From contig NZ_AP028878.1 of the NCBI RefSeq assembly GCF_036511935.1, positions 4,154,001 through 4,218,000 of the forward strand: a DNA stretch of 64,000 nucleotides. The letters are read 5' to 3'. Of this stretch, positions 53,297 to 62,489 are shown in pieces (the first letter of the stretch is position 1; each line of letters starts with the position of its first letter). Made by a program: the position numbers and the translations under genes. The stretch is from Marinobacter nanhaiticus D15-8W. GTDB lineage: Bacteria; Pseudomonadota; Gammaproteobacteria; Pseudomonadales; Oleiphilaceae. The notes beneath the pieces are model-generated. The model searched no databases. It had not been told where the DNA came from and saw only the letters and a list, made by a program, of their open reading frames with translations.

Positions 53297-54487
53297 ATGG
53301 ACTTGTTTCTGAAAAAACACGCGCTTGTGAGAACCCGAACACCCTATCTATCCCTGGTCCTTTCAATGCTGCTGGTCGTTGGTCTGGCAGGCTGCGATGT
53401 CCACAGCGAGGAGGCAGCGGCTCCGCCGCCACCGCCAGCGGTCGATGTCGCTCGGGTCAAACCTGAGCCGGTGACCCTCTGGGATGGCTTTACCGGTCGC
53501 GTTGTCGCACCGGAATCCGTGGAGCTGCGCCCGCGGGTCAGCGGCTACATCGACAAGGTGGCCTTCGAGGAAGGTGAGCTGGTGAAGCAGGGTGACCTGC
53601 TATTCCAGATCGACGCCCGGCCCTACCAGGCGGCGGCGAACGCGGCCAAAGCCGAGCTCAGCCGCGCCCGCAGCCAGTATGCTCTGGCCCGGAGCGAGGC
53701 CCGCCGCGCCAAGCAGTTACTGGATAGCCGGGCGATTTCCCAGGAGGAATACGACCAGCGTGAATCGGCGATGGCCACCGCGCAGTCTGCCGTATTGGCC
53801 GCTGAAGCCGCGCTGGACAGCGCCGAGCTAAACCTGGAATACACCGAGATCCGTTCACCGATAAACGGCCGCGTGAGCCGGGCCTTCGTCACCCGGGGCA
53901 ACCTCGCCTCGAGCGACCAGACCCTGCTGACTCGCGTGGTTTCGGTGGATCCGGTCTACGTCTATTTCGAAAGCGACGAGCAGACCGCCACCGAAGCCTT
54001 GAACCGTCTGGGTGACGACCAGCTACCGTCAGTGAAGGTCAGCCTCGCCGGTGAGGATGGCTTCGGCCATGAAGCCCTGGTGGATTTTGTGGACAACCAG
54101 TTGGACGCCAGCACCGGCACCCTGCAGTACCGCGCGGTCATGGCGAACCCTGAAGGCATCATTCGCCCGGGCCAGTTCGCCCGGGTTCAGATGCCGGTGG
54201 CCGAACTGGACCAGGCACTACTGGTAGACCAGCAAGCGGTGCTCACTGACCAGGACCGTCGATACGTCTACGTGTTGGAGGACGACAATAAGGTCAATCG
54301 CCGCTATATCGAACCCGGTGAGCGGTCCAACGGCCTGCTCGTGGTTCACGAGGGCCTCAAGGCCGACGACCGCATCGTGGTCAACGGTTTGCAGAAGATC
54401 CTGATGCCTGGCATGCAGGTCGCGCCGGAACTGGTCGCCATGCGCCCCAGCGAACGCGAACAACCCCAGGTCGCCAGCACGCACTAG
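53297..54487 (+). CDS. RND efflux periplasmic adaptor lipoprotein (AcrA/MexE-like)
   Basis: The 396-residue adaptor starts with a lipoprotein signal: a hydrophobic stretch ending in VGLAGC (Cys at residue 33), then a proline-rich linker. Lipoyl halves, a coiled-coil hairpin (~residues 100-170) and beta-barrel domains follow (VELRPRVSGYIDKVAFEEGE; TEIRSPINGRVSRAFV). It leads adaptor-pump-channel; the pump starts 95 bases later. The family relates to MexE/AcrA, which export antibiotics and solvents, but the substrate here is unknown. Confidence 0.9.
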   Translation: MDLFLKKHALVRTRTPYLSLVLSMLLVVGLAGCDVHSEEAAAPPPPPAVDVARVKPEPVTLWDGFTGRVVAPESVELRPRVSGYIDKVAFEEGELVKQGDLLFQIDARPYQAAANAAKAELSRARSQYALARSEARRAKQLLDSRAISQEEYDQRESAMATAQSAVLAAEAALDSAELNLEYTEIRSPINGRVSRAFVTRGNLASSDQTLLTRVVSVDPVYVYFESDEQTATEALNRLGDDQLPSVKVSLAGEDGFGHEALVDFVDNQLDASTGTLQYRAVMANPEGIIRPGQFARVQMPVAELDQALLVDQQAVLTDQDRRYVYVLEDDNKVNRRYIEPGERSNGLLVVHEGLKADDRIVVNGLQKILMPGMQVAPELVAMRPSEREQPQVASTH

Positions 54488-54582
54488 CGCGTCACCAGGC
54501 AACAGGCAGTCCCCAAGCATTCCAAATTGATTAAATCCTATCTGGCGCGGTCCCCGGGACCGCGCCCCGGGAGAGTTATGTC

Positions 54583-57500
54583 ATGAACTTCTCGAAATTC
54601 TTCGTCGACAGGCCGATCTTCGCCTCGGTCCTGTCCATCATCATCTTCGTGGTGGGGCTGATCAGCATTCCCGGTTTGCCGGTCAGCGAATACCCGGAGG
54701 TGGTGCCGCCCAGCGTTCAGGTCACTGCCCGTTACCCGGGCGCCAACCCGAAAACCATCTCTGAAACCGTCGCCACTCCGTTGGAGGAATCCATCAACGG
54801 CGTGGAAGACATGATCTACATGAAATCCGTGGCCGGCAGTGACGGCACCCTGGCGCTGACCGTAACGTTCAAGCTGGGTACCGATCCGGACCGTGCCCAG
54901 GTGCAGGTCCAGAACCGCGTCACCCAAGCCCTGCCCCGCCTGCCAGAAGACGTACGGCGCCAGGGTGTGACGACGCAGAAGCAGTCGCCCAACCTGATGA
55001 TGGCGGTGCACTTGCTGTCGCCGGACAACACCTTCGACGCCACCTACATTCGCAACTACGGCGTACTGCATATCCGCGACGAATTGGCGCGTATACCCGG
55101 CGTGGGCCAGGCCGGCCTGTTCGGCGCCGGCGACTATGCCATGCGTCTGTGGGTCGATCCGCAGCGTGCAGCGTCCTATGGTCTGACGGCGGGTGATGTG
55201 GCCAATGCCATCCGCGAACAGAACATCCAGGTCTCCGCCGGTCAGATCGGCGCCCAGCCGATGCCGGAAGCCAACGACTTCCTGATTTCCATCAATGCGC
55301 AAGGCCGCCTGGAAAGCGCCGAGGAATTCGAGAACATCGTCATCAAGACCGGCCAGGACGGACGCGTCGTCCGGCTGCGGGACATCGGCCGCGCCGAACT
55401 GGCCTCCTCGGAAGACTCCCTGCGTGCCCTGCTTAACGGGAAGCAGGCGGTAGCGCTGCCGATCTTCCAGTCACCGGGCTCGAACGCGCTGGAGGTCTCC
55501 GCCGCCGTTCGCGCGAAAATGGCCGAACTGGACGACAACTTCCCGGAAGGGCTGGAATGGGAAGTGGCCTACGACCCCACGGTTTTCGTCAGCACCTCGA
55601 TCAAGGCCGTGATCACCACGCTGCTGGAAGCGGTGGCATTGGTGGTACTCGTGGTCATCCTGTTCCTGCAGACCTGGCGCGCGTCACTGATCCCGCTGCT
55701 CGCGGTGCCGGTCTCCATCGTCGGAACCTTCGCGATCCTGTCGCTGCTGGGATTCTCCATCAATACCCTGACCCTGTTCGGCATGGTGCTCGCAATCGGG
55801 ATCGTGGTGGATGACGCCATCGTGGTCGTGGAAAACGTCGAGCGCAATATCGAGGAAGGCCTTGCGCCGCTCAAGGCGGCCCACCAGGCGATGCGCGAGG
55901 TCAGCGGACCGATCGTGGCCATCAGCCTGGTACTCTGCGCGGTGTTCGTACCCATGGCGTTCCTGGACGGCATTACCGGCCAGTTCTATCGCCAGTTCGC
56001 GGTATCCATCGCCATCGCCACGGTGATCTCGGCCATCAACTCGCTGACCCTGTCGCCGGCGCTGGCAGCTGCGCTATTGAAGCCCCATGACGCCAAACCA
56101 GACCTGCCTGCACGCGTTATCGACAAGCTGTTTGGCTGGCTGTTCCGTCCGTTCAACCGTTTCTTCAACCGTAACGCCGAGCGCTACCAGGGCTTCGTGC
56201 ACCGCAGTCTCCGTACCCGCGGACTGGTGTTTGGCATCTATGTGCTATTGCTGGGCGGCACGGTGTACATGTTCAACCAGGTACCGGGCGGCTTTATCCC
56301 GACCCAGGACAAGACCTACCTGGTGGGCAGCATCCGCCTGCCGGAAGGTGCGTCCCTGGATCGCACGGAAGAGGTTGCACGTAAGGTCAGCGAGGTGGCG
56401 CTGGGCACCGAAGGTGTCTCACACGCCGCCGCTTTCGTTGGCTTCAACGCCCTGCAGGGCACCAATACGCCGAACATCGGCACCGTGTTCATCCTGTTCG
56501 ACGACTTCGACGTGCGGGAAAAAACCGCCCTGGAAATCGCCGGAGAGATCAACGGCAAACTGGCCGGCATCAAGGAAGGCTTTGCAGTGACCTTCATGCC
56601 GCCGCCGATCTTCGGTCTGGGCGCGGGCTCGGGCTACTCGATGTACGTGCAGGATCGCGCGGGTGCCGGCTATGGCGTCCTGCAGAACGCCACCAACCAG
56701 TTGGCGGGCGCGCTGAGCCAGGAGCCGGGGCTGAGCTATCCGTTCAGCTCTTACCAGGCCAATGTTCCACAACTTGACGCGGAAGTGGATCGCCGCCAGG
56801 CCAAAGCCCAGGGCGTTCGACTGGACGACCTGTTCGGCACCCTGCAGTTCTATTTCGGTTCGCTCTACATCAACGACTTCAACCTGTTCGGCCGCACCTA
56901 TCGGGTGGTTGCCCAGGCGGATGCGCCCTACCGGGATGACGTGAATGACCTCGAACACCTGTTCGTCAGCAACGACCAGGGCGAGATGGTGCCGTTGAGC
57001 ACCATGGTCCGGCTCAAGCGCAGCTTCGGCCCGGACCCGGTTATCCGTTACAACGGCTACCCGGCGGCGGACCTGGTAGGCCAGTCCGATCCGACCGTGT
57101 TGTCCTCCGGAGAGGCGTTGGACGCGGTGGCCCGCGTCGCCGAGCAAGTGCTGCCCCGGGGCATGGACATCCAGTGGACGGACCTGAGCTACCAGCAGAT
57201 TACCCAAGGCAATGCCGCGATGATCGTGTTCCCGCTGGCACTGCTACTGGTCTTCCTGGTGCTTGCCGCCCTGTATGAAAGCTGGGTACTGCCGCTGGCG
57301 GTCATCCTGATCGTGCCGATGTGTCTGCTCGCTGCGCTGTTCGGCGTCTGGCTCACTGGCGGTGACAACAACGTGTTCGTCCAGGTCGGACTTGTCGTGC
57401 TGATGGGATTGGCCTGCAAGAACGCGATCCTGATCGTGGAATTTGCGCGGGAGAAGGAAATGGAAGGCATGGATACCGTCCGCGCCGCTCTCGAAGCCTG

Positions 57501-57762
57501 CCGGCTGCGTTTGCGCCCGATCATCATGACCTCCGTCGCCTTCATCGCCGGTGTCGTACCTCTGGTGCTGGCGTCCGGCGCTGGCAGCGAAGTACGTAAC
57601 GCCATGGGCATTACCGTCTTCACCGGGATGATTGGCGTCACCCTGTTCGGCCTTTTGCTGACACCGGTGTTCTACGTCGCCCTCCGCACGCTGGTGCAGC
57701 GCGGAAAGTCGGTATCCGCTCAGCCCCGGTTGGAAGAATCTGCTGGAGAAAGCCATGCATAG
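54583..57762 (+). CDS. RND efflux pump, HAE1 type (AcrB/MexF-like)
   Basis: The 1059-residue pump has the 12-helix RND architecture with all classical proton-relay residues: GIVVDDAIVVVENVERN in helix 4 and LMGLACKNAILIVEFARE with the lysine in helix 10. It thus differs from the 2-5 kb pump. GGGAGAG precedes the ATG. The end overlaps the outer-membrane gene by 8 bases, giving a coupled tripartite operon. Confidence 0.93.
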   Translation: MNFSKFFVDRPIFASVLSIIIFVVGLISIPGLPVSEYPEVVPPSVQVTARYPGANPKTISETVATPLEESINGVEDMIYMKSVAGSDGTLALTVTFKLGTDPDRAQVQVQNRVTQALPRLPEDVRRQGVTTQKQSPNLMMAVHLLSPDNTFDATYIRNYGVLHIRDELARIPGVGQAGLFGAGDYAMRLWVDPQRAASYGLTAGDVANAIREQNIQVSAGQIGAQPMPEANDFLISINAQGRLESAEEFENIVIKTGQDGRVVRLRDIGRAELASSEDSLRALLNGKQAVALPIFQSPGSNALEVSAAVRAKMAELDDNFPEGLEWEVAYDPTVFVSTSIKAVITTLLEAVALVVLVVILFLQTWRASLIPLLAVPVSIVGTFAILSLLGFSINTLTLFGMVLAIGIVVDDAIVVVENVERNIEEGLAPLKAAHQAMREVSGPIVAISLVLCAVFVPMAFLDGITGQFYRQFAVSIAIATVISAINSLTLSPALAAALLKPHDAKPDLPARVIDKLFGWLFRPFNRFFNRNAERYQGFVHRSLRTRGLVFGIYVLLLGGTVYMFNQVPGGFIPTQDKTYLVGSIRLPEGASLDRTEEVARKVSEVALGTEGVSHAAAFVGFNALQGTNTPNIGTVFILFDDFDVREKTALEIAGEINGKLAGIKEGFAVTFMPPPIFGLGAGSGYSMYVQDRAGAGYGVLQNATNQLAGALSQEPGLSYPFSSYQANVPQLDAEVDRRQAKAQGVRLDDLFGTLQFYFGSLYINDFNLFGRTYRVVAQADAPYRDDVNDLEHLFVSNDQGEMVPLSTMVRLKRSFGPDPVIRYNGYPAADLVGQSDPTVLSSGEALDAVARVAEQVLPRGMDIQWTDLSYQQITQGNAAMIVFPLALLLVFLVLAALYESWVLPLAVILIVPMCLLAALFGVWLTGGDNNVFVQVGLVVLMGLACKNAILIVEFAREKEMEGMDTVRAALEACRLRLRPIIMTSVAFIAGVVPLVLASGAGSEVRNAMGITVFTGMIGVTLFGLLLTPVFYVALRTLVQRGKSVSAQPRLEESAGESHA

Positions 57763-59024
57763 AGTCAGTCTACTGCTCGCCGTTGTCCTGCTGGCGGGCT
57801 GTGCCGTAGGTCCGGATTACGAGCACCCGGCCGTCGATGCGCCGGACCAGTTCACGGAAGTCCATAGCGGGCTTCCTTTCGACCGGGCCCAGGAGGCCCG
57901 GTTCTGGAGCGGTTTCGATGATCCGATCCTGGCGGACCTCATAGATCAGGTCCTCTCTGCCAACCAGGATCTGAAAGTGGCCGTCGCGCGCTACGAGCGG
58001 GCCGATGCCCTGCTCCGGGGTAGTCGCCGTGAGCAGTTGCCCACCGTTGGCGCCAGCGCATCGGCGGCCTCGCAACACCTGGCCGCCGCCGAGCGTTCCT
58101 CAATAGACGGCGACGACGACATTGAACTGTACGAGGTCAATGCGAATGCCAGTTGGGAGCTGGACCTTTTCGGCCGCCTGCGTCGCGCGTCTGAGGCCCA
58201 GGCCGCCCGGTTCGAAGCTGCGGGCGCTGAACTCGATGCACTGCAGGTCGCCCTGGTGGGTCAGGTGGCCAGCAGTTACTTCGAGTTGCGCGGTCTGCAA
58301 CAACAACTGGACGTTGCCCAGCAGAATGTCCAGATTCAGCGGGATTCCCTGGGTATCGTGGAGGCCCGCCTGGAAGCGGGGCGCAGCACCAACTTCGATG
58401 TCATGCGTGCGCGTTCGCAACTGGAGAGTACCCGGGCGGCCATCCCGGAACTGCAGGCGGAGATACGCACCCGCATGCACCGGATCGCTGTGCTGACCGG
58501 ACAGGCACCGGGGAGTCTCATCGATGCGCTTTCCCCGCTTTAGCCTGGATGCCCTGATCGGTTCCGTCGCGCTCGACAGCAGCGACCTGTTCACGAGCTC
58601 CTCGGAGTCACGTCGTGTTGCGCTGGGTATCGACTGGACCTTCCTCAACTTTGGCCGTGTCCGTGCCCGTATCGACGCCCGGGATGCCGAAGCCAGTGCC
58701 GCACTGGCGCAGTATGAGCAGGTCATACTCGAAGCGCTGGAAGAAACGGAAAACCTGCTCGTGCGCTACCACCGCTTCCAGGACCGTACGGCGCTCCTGA
58801 AGGAGGCGTCACAAGCGGCTCGTAACGCCGCCGAACTGGCCCGCACCCGGTATGAACGCGGCTACATCGGTTACTTCGAAGTATTGGATGCGGAGCAGGA
58901 ATTACTGGATACGGAAAACGCGCTTGAGAGGAGCCGTACCTCCACGGTCCTGTCCATGGTCAATCTCTACCGGTCATTGGCGGGTGCGCCCCTGGAACCG
59001 GAGAGCACGGCGAGCGTCCAATAA
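57755..59024 (+). pseudogene. Outer-membrane efflux channel (OprM/NodT type), disrupted by internal deletion
   Basis: The first frame (57755-58543, 262 codons) begins as a lipoprotein (LLAGCAVGPDYEHP) and runs to RIAVLTGQAPGSLIDAL before a quick stop. The second (from ~58524 to 59024) resumes in another frame with FPRFSLDALIGSVALDSSDL and goes to the normal end. In OprM-like proteins about 45 residues including the RRPDIAAAERRL stretch lie between these points, and that stretch is absent from all frames here. A deletion of roughly 130 bases with a frame shift is the simplest account. A functional channel from this gene is unlikely unless the two parts can assemble. Confidence 0.82.
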
Positions 59025-59038
59025 CGCCATTACCCGGG

Positions 59039-59069
59039 CGAATCAACCGGACCGGGTTCGGTTGATTCG
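59039..59069 (+). terminator. Terminator-like 11-bp hairpin after the RND operon
   Basis: CGAATCAACCG and CGGTTGATTCG flank a 9-base loop, 14 bases after the outer-membrane gene stop. No strong T-run follows. Confidence 0.6.
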
Positions 59070-59123
59070 TCACCAAAAGCGCCTACTATAAATGGAGCCT
59101 CACGCTCTCAAGGAGGAGCCCGC

Positions 59124-59621
59124 ATGTCGTCTTTCCATCTCGCCCAACTCAACATCGCCCACCTTTCCGCCCCGATCGACTCACCTCAACTCACTGACTT
59201 CGTGGACAACCTGGACCGCATCAACGCCCTGGCCGACAGTGCGCCCGGCTTTATCTGGCGCCTGCAGACGGAAGAGGGTGACGCCACCAGCATCGACTAC
59301 TTCGGCCCCGAGGTGATCGCCAACATGTCGGTCTGGGAGGACGTGGATTCCCTGCATCACTATGTCTACCGCACGGCACATACTGAGGTGCTGCGACGCA
59401 AGAAAGAGTGGTTCGAAAAGATGCGCGAGTCGCACATGGTGTTGTGGTGGATTCCGGCAGGGCACCTGCCCACGTTGCTCGAGGCTGATGCCCGTCTGCG
59501 TTACCTGCGTAAGTACGGTCCCTCCCCGGACGCCTTTACCTTCAAGCAGGCCTATCCGGCGCCAGGCGACCAGAATGCCGTCATCACCCAGAGCTTCGAC
59601 GAAGCTTGCCCCGCATCATAG
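59124..59621 (+). CDS. DUF3291 family protein
   Basis: The 165-residue soluble protein matches DUF3291: HLAQLNIAHLSAPIDSPQL at the start, SVWEDVDSLHHYVYRTAHTEVLRRKKEWFE in the middle, and WWIPAGHLPTLLEADARLRYL. The fold is a ferredoxin-like monooxygenase-related one; function is unknown. AAGGAGG precedes the ATG. It stands alone between the efflux operon and the DUF486 gene. Confidence 0.83.
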   Translation: MSSFHLAQLNIAHLSAPIDSPQLTDFVDNLDRINALADSAPGFIWRLQTEEGDATSIDYFGPEVIANMSVWEDVDSLHHYVYRTAHTEVLRRKKEWFEKMRESHMVLWWIPAGHLPTLLEADARLRYLRKYGPSPDAFTFKQAYPAPGDQNAVITQSFDEACPAS

Positions 59622-59726
59622 ATAAGCATGTCCAGCCCTGACGAAACGCCCTAGAATCAACACTTCGCCCGTGCATCTAAACGCCGGGCGCAGTTTCTCA
59701 TTTCCGTTTCGTCTTCGGGTAATTCT

Positions 59727-60077
59727 ATGCCAGCTGCATTAACTGCCATCCTGTTGTTGCTCTGCAGCAACGTATTCATGACGTTCGCCTGGTATGCCCA
59801 CCTCAAGGAACTCAACAACAAGCCCTGGATTATCGCCGCGCTCGTGAGTTGGGGTATTGCGCTACTGGAGTACCTGTTCCAGGTGCCCGCCAACCGGATC
59901 GGGTACACTACCCTGAGCCTCGGTCAGCTCAAGGTGCTGCAGGAGGTGATCACCCTGTCGGTGTTCGTCCCCTTCTCGGTGCTGTACATGAAAGAGCCGC
60001 TGAAGCTGGACTACCTCTGGGCAGGCCTGTGCCTGGTCGGCGCGGTGTTTTTCATGTTCAGGAGCAAGCTCGCCTAG
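59727..60077 (+). CDS. DUF486 small multidrug-transporter-like membrane protein
   Basis: The 116-residue protein has four hydrophobic segments, resembling the small drug/metabolite transporter superfamily, with VPANRIGYTTLSLGQLKVLQEVI and YMKEPLKLDYLWAGLCLVGAVFFMF typical of DUF486. Substrate is unknown. The PaiB-like gene follows after 35 bases and may be co-transcribed. Confidence 0.83.
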   Translation: MPAALTAILLLLCSNVFMTFAWYAHLKELNNKPWIIAALVSWGIALLEYLFQVPANRIGYTTLSLGQLKVLQEVITLSVFVPFSVLYMKEPLKLDYLWAGLCLVGAVFFMFRSKLA

Positions 60078-60112
60078 CCGGGCGCGAGAGGAAGCGAGTC
60101 CAGGAGTCACCC

Positions 60113-60724
60113 ATGTACATTCCCAAGCACTTCGCCCAGTCCGACACCAATGCCATGCAGCAGCTGATTCGCGACCCCGGCTTCGGCACCCTGGTCACGG
60201 TGGAAAAAGGCGTGCCCCAGGCTAACCACATGCCGTTCTTTCTCGACGACAAGGGCCGCCTACAATGCCATGTGGCCCGCGGCAATCCGGTGTGGCAACA
60301 GATCGGCAACGCGCCGGATGTGCTGGTGATCTTCCAGGGGCCCGACGCCTATATCTCCCCTAGCTGGTACGCCACCAAGAAGGAAACCGGCAAGGCCGTG
60401 CCCACCTGGAACTACCAGGTCGTCCATGCCCACGGCCGCGCCTCGGCAATCGAGGATCCTGTCTGGTTGCGCCAGCATCTGGAAAACCTGACTCATCAGA
60501 ACGAACACCGCCGGGCCGATGCCTGGACGGTCGCCGATGCCCCTGCGGACTATATCGAGAAAATGATCGGCGCCATCGTCGGCCTCGACATCACCATCCA
60601 GCGCCTGGAGGGCAAGCTCAAGGCCAGCCAGAACCAGCCGGAAGCCAACCGCCTTGGCGTCAAGACGGGCCTCGATGCAGAGGGTACAGACTCAGCCCGG
60701 GCCATGGGCCGCTACGTTCCTTAG
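60113..60724 (+). CDS. PaiB-type FMN-binding negative transcriptional regulator family protein
   Basis: The 203-residue protein has the PaiB fold (split-barrel FMN-binding): [19 protein letters not shown] at the start, [20 protein letters not shown] near residue 82, and VVHAHGRA. Bacillus PaiB represses sporulation and protease genes, but in proteobacteria the role is unclear. CAGGAG precedes the ATG; an in-frame extension into the DUF486 gene is ignored. Confidence 0.87.
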   Translation: MYIPKHFAQSDTNAMQQLIRDPGFGTLVTVEKGVPQANHMPFFLDDKGRLQCHVARGNPVWQQIGNAPDVLVIFQGPDAYISPSWYATKKETGKAVPTWNYQVVHAHGRASAIEDPVWLRQHLENLTHQNEHRRADAWTVADAPADYIEKMIGAIVGLDITIQRLEGKLKASQNQPEANRLGVKTGLDAEGTDSARAMGRYVP

Positions 60725-60873
60725 CTTGGGCGGTTACAGGTAATGCCCGCATATCTTCACCGTTTGTTCACACCGTCGACACATTCCAGTGCGACCGTAT
60801 CCCTCAACCAAAGAATCTACAAACGAGCTCGCAGCCAGGACGTCGTGAGCCATTGATGAGAGAGGGAGTTCAC

Positions 60874-61092
60874 ATGGGACTGAGTGTCTGGCAAATCGTT
60901 CTCGTGGTTATCCTGTTCCTGCTCCTGTTCGGCCGCGGCAAGATTCCCGCCCTGATGTCGGATCTGGCGCAAGGCATCAAGAGCTTCAAGACCGGCATGC
61001 GTGACGAGCCGGAAAAAGATGAAGCCCGCACCCTGAAACCTGAAGTCACCGATACGGCCGAGCCTGCTGCGCAAAGCCGCACCACATCCTGA
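60874..61092 (+). CDS. tatA: Sec-independent protein translocase subunit TatA
   Basis: The 72-residue protein has one N-terminal membrane helix ([21 protein letters not shown]), a hinge and the amphipathic helix [15 protein letters not shown], then an acidic tail. TatA rings form the pore for folded proteins. GAGGGAG precedes the ATG. tatB follows after 18 bases and tatC 6 bases later. Confidence 0.93.
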   Translation: MGLSVWQIVLVVILFLLLFGRGKIPALMSDLAQGIKSFKTGMRDEPEKDEARTLKPEVTDTAEPAAQSRTTS

Positions 61093-61110
61093 TCGAGTGA
61101 GGCTTCGGCC

Positions 61111-61524
61111 ATGTTTGACCTGAGCTGGGTAGAACTCCTGTTCTGCGGTGCCTTGGCGTTGATCGTGATCGGTCCCAAGGATATGCCGCAACTCTTTCGC
61201 GCCGGTGGACGCCTGCTGAGTAAGGGGCGTCGCCTCTACAGCGATGTGGTCGGCAGCATGCACCAGCTTGAGCGCGAGGTGGATATTGCCTCGGGCAAGG
61301 GCCCTGAGCACGAGAACTGGCGCAACCTGATCCCCGAAGACCTGCGCAACCTGCCGGCGGATTTTCGGCCAGGCAGCCTGACCGCAGAAGACCATCAACG
61401 CCGCCGCGAGGCAATCGAGCAGGCCCGGCGCGATGCCGAGGCCGCCCGCCAGGCGGAAGCCGAACGGCAGGCGCAGATCGAGGCAGGCAGCAGCGCCAAC
61501 CCAACGCCGACAGACAAGCGGTAA
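61111..61524 (+). CDS. tatB: Sec-independent protein translocase subunit TatB
   Basis: The 137-residue receptor subunit has the FDLSWVELLFCGALALIVIGP membrane segment, then an amphipathic helix (LFRAGGRLLSKGRRLYSDVVG) and a long charged, glutamate- and alanine-rich C-terminal coil. With TatC it recognises twin-arginine signals. Confidence 0.93.
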   Translation: MFDLSWVELLFCGALALIVIGPKDMPQLFRAGGRLLSKGRRLYSDVVGSMHQLEREVDIASGKGPEHENWRNLIPEDLRNLPADFRPGSLTAEDHQRRREAIEQARRDAEAARQAEAERQAQIEAGSSANPTPTDKR

Positions 61525-61530
61525 CCCGCC

Positions 61531-62322
61531 ATGAGCCATGACGATCTGGATCTCTCCAAGGCCCCGTTGTTGACCCACCTGCTGGAACTCCGTACGCGAC
61601 TGCTCTACTGCCTGGCGTTCTTTGCTGTCGTGTTCGGGATCTCCTATCTCTTCGCGGAACACATCTACAGCTTCCTGCAGCAGCCGCTGCTGCAGATCTT
61701 CGGCGCGGAAAGCGGCCGGCGCATGATCTACACCGGGCTGCACGAGGCCTTCTTCACCTACCTCAAGCTGTCCTTCTTCATGGCCATGTTCGTGACCCTG
61801 CCACTGGCGTTGATCCAGGTCTGGAAGTTCATTGCTCCGGGGCTGTACCAGCGCGAGCAGAAGGCACTTTCTCCGCTGTTTATCATGACACCGGTGCTGT
61901 TCGTGATGGGCGCGTCGCTGGCGTTCTACGTGGTGATGCCGCTGGCGTGGGACTTCTTTATCAGCTTCGAACGACCTAACGTGGAACAGGGCATCAGCGT
62001 GGAACTGGAAGCACGGGTGAGTGAATACCTGGGATTGGTGATCAAGCTGATCCTGGCGTTCGGGCTGAGTTTCGAATTGCCGGTATTGCTGCTGGTGATG
62101 GCCAAGGGCGGTCTCGTAACCGCCGAATCGCTACGCAAGCATCGGCGCCACGCGATTGTCGTGACCTTCCTGGTCGCAGCCCTGATCACGCCACCGGACC
62201 TGATATCGCAGATCGCCCTGGGGCTGCCGATCGTGCTGTTGTACGAGCTGTCGATCCTGCTGATTCGCTGGACGCGGTCGGACGAAGAATCGGTGGAGCG
62301 GGCGGCGGCCAGTCAGGTTTAG
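61531..62322 (+). CDS. tatC: Sec-independent protein translocase subunit TatC
   Basis: The 263-residue six-helix protein is the main twin-arginine receptor. Hallmarks are THLLELRTRLLYCL at the N-terminus and the cytoplasmic loop FKFIAPGLYQREQKAL-like stretch near residue 95. It ends the tatABC operon; the Tat-signal protein lies 167 bases downstream. Confidence 0.95.
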   Translation: MSHDDLDLSKAPLLTHLLELRTRLLYCLAFFAVVFGISYLFAEHIYSFLQQPLLQIFGAESGRRMIYTGLHEAFFTYLKLSFFMAMFVTLPLALIQVWKFIAPGLYQREQKALSPLFIMTPVLFVMGASLAFYVVMPLAWDFFISFERPNVEQGISVELEARVSEYLGLVIKLILAFGLSFELPVLLLVMAKGGLVTAESLRKHRRHAIVVTFLVAALITPPDLISQIALGLPIVLLYELSILLIRWTRSDEESVERAAASQV

Positions 62323-62489
62323 TGTGTTGTCGGGATTATCACGAAATATTCACCCAACCGTAAAAACCCTTACCTCCGAGTGTCACAGGACCCTTGCAAG
62401 GTGTTGGGACGGCTCAAAGGACGTACCCGGCGGCAGACCGGGAGATGAGTCTACAACCTCAAAGAACCCCAAAAGCAAGGAGCTTCCTG

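Noticed and set aside
52887..53312. 141-codon open frame before the RND adaptor
   Set aside because: No domain, no clear ribosome site, and it overlaps the adaptor start; kept only as an unassigned region.
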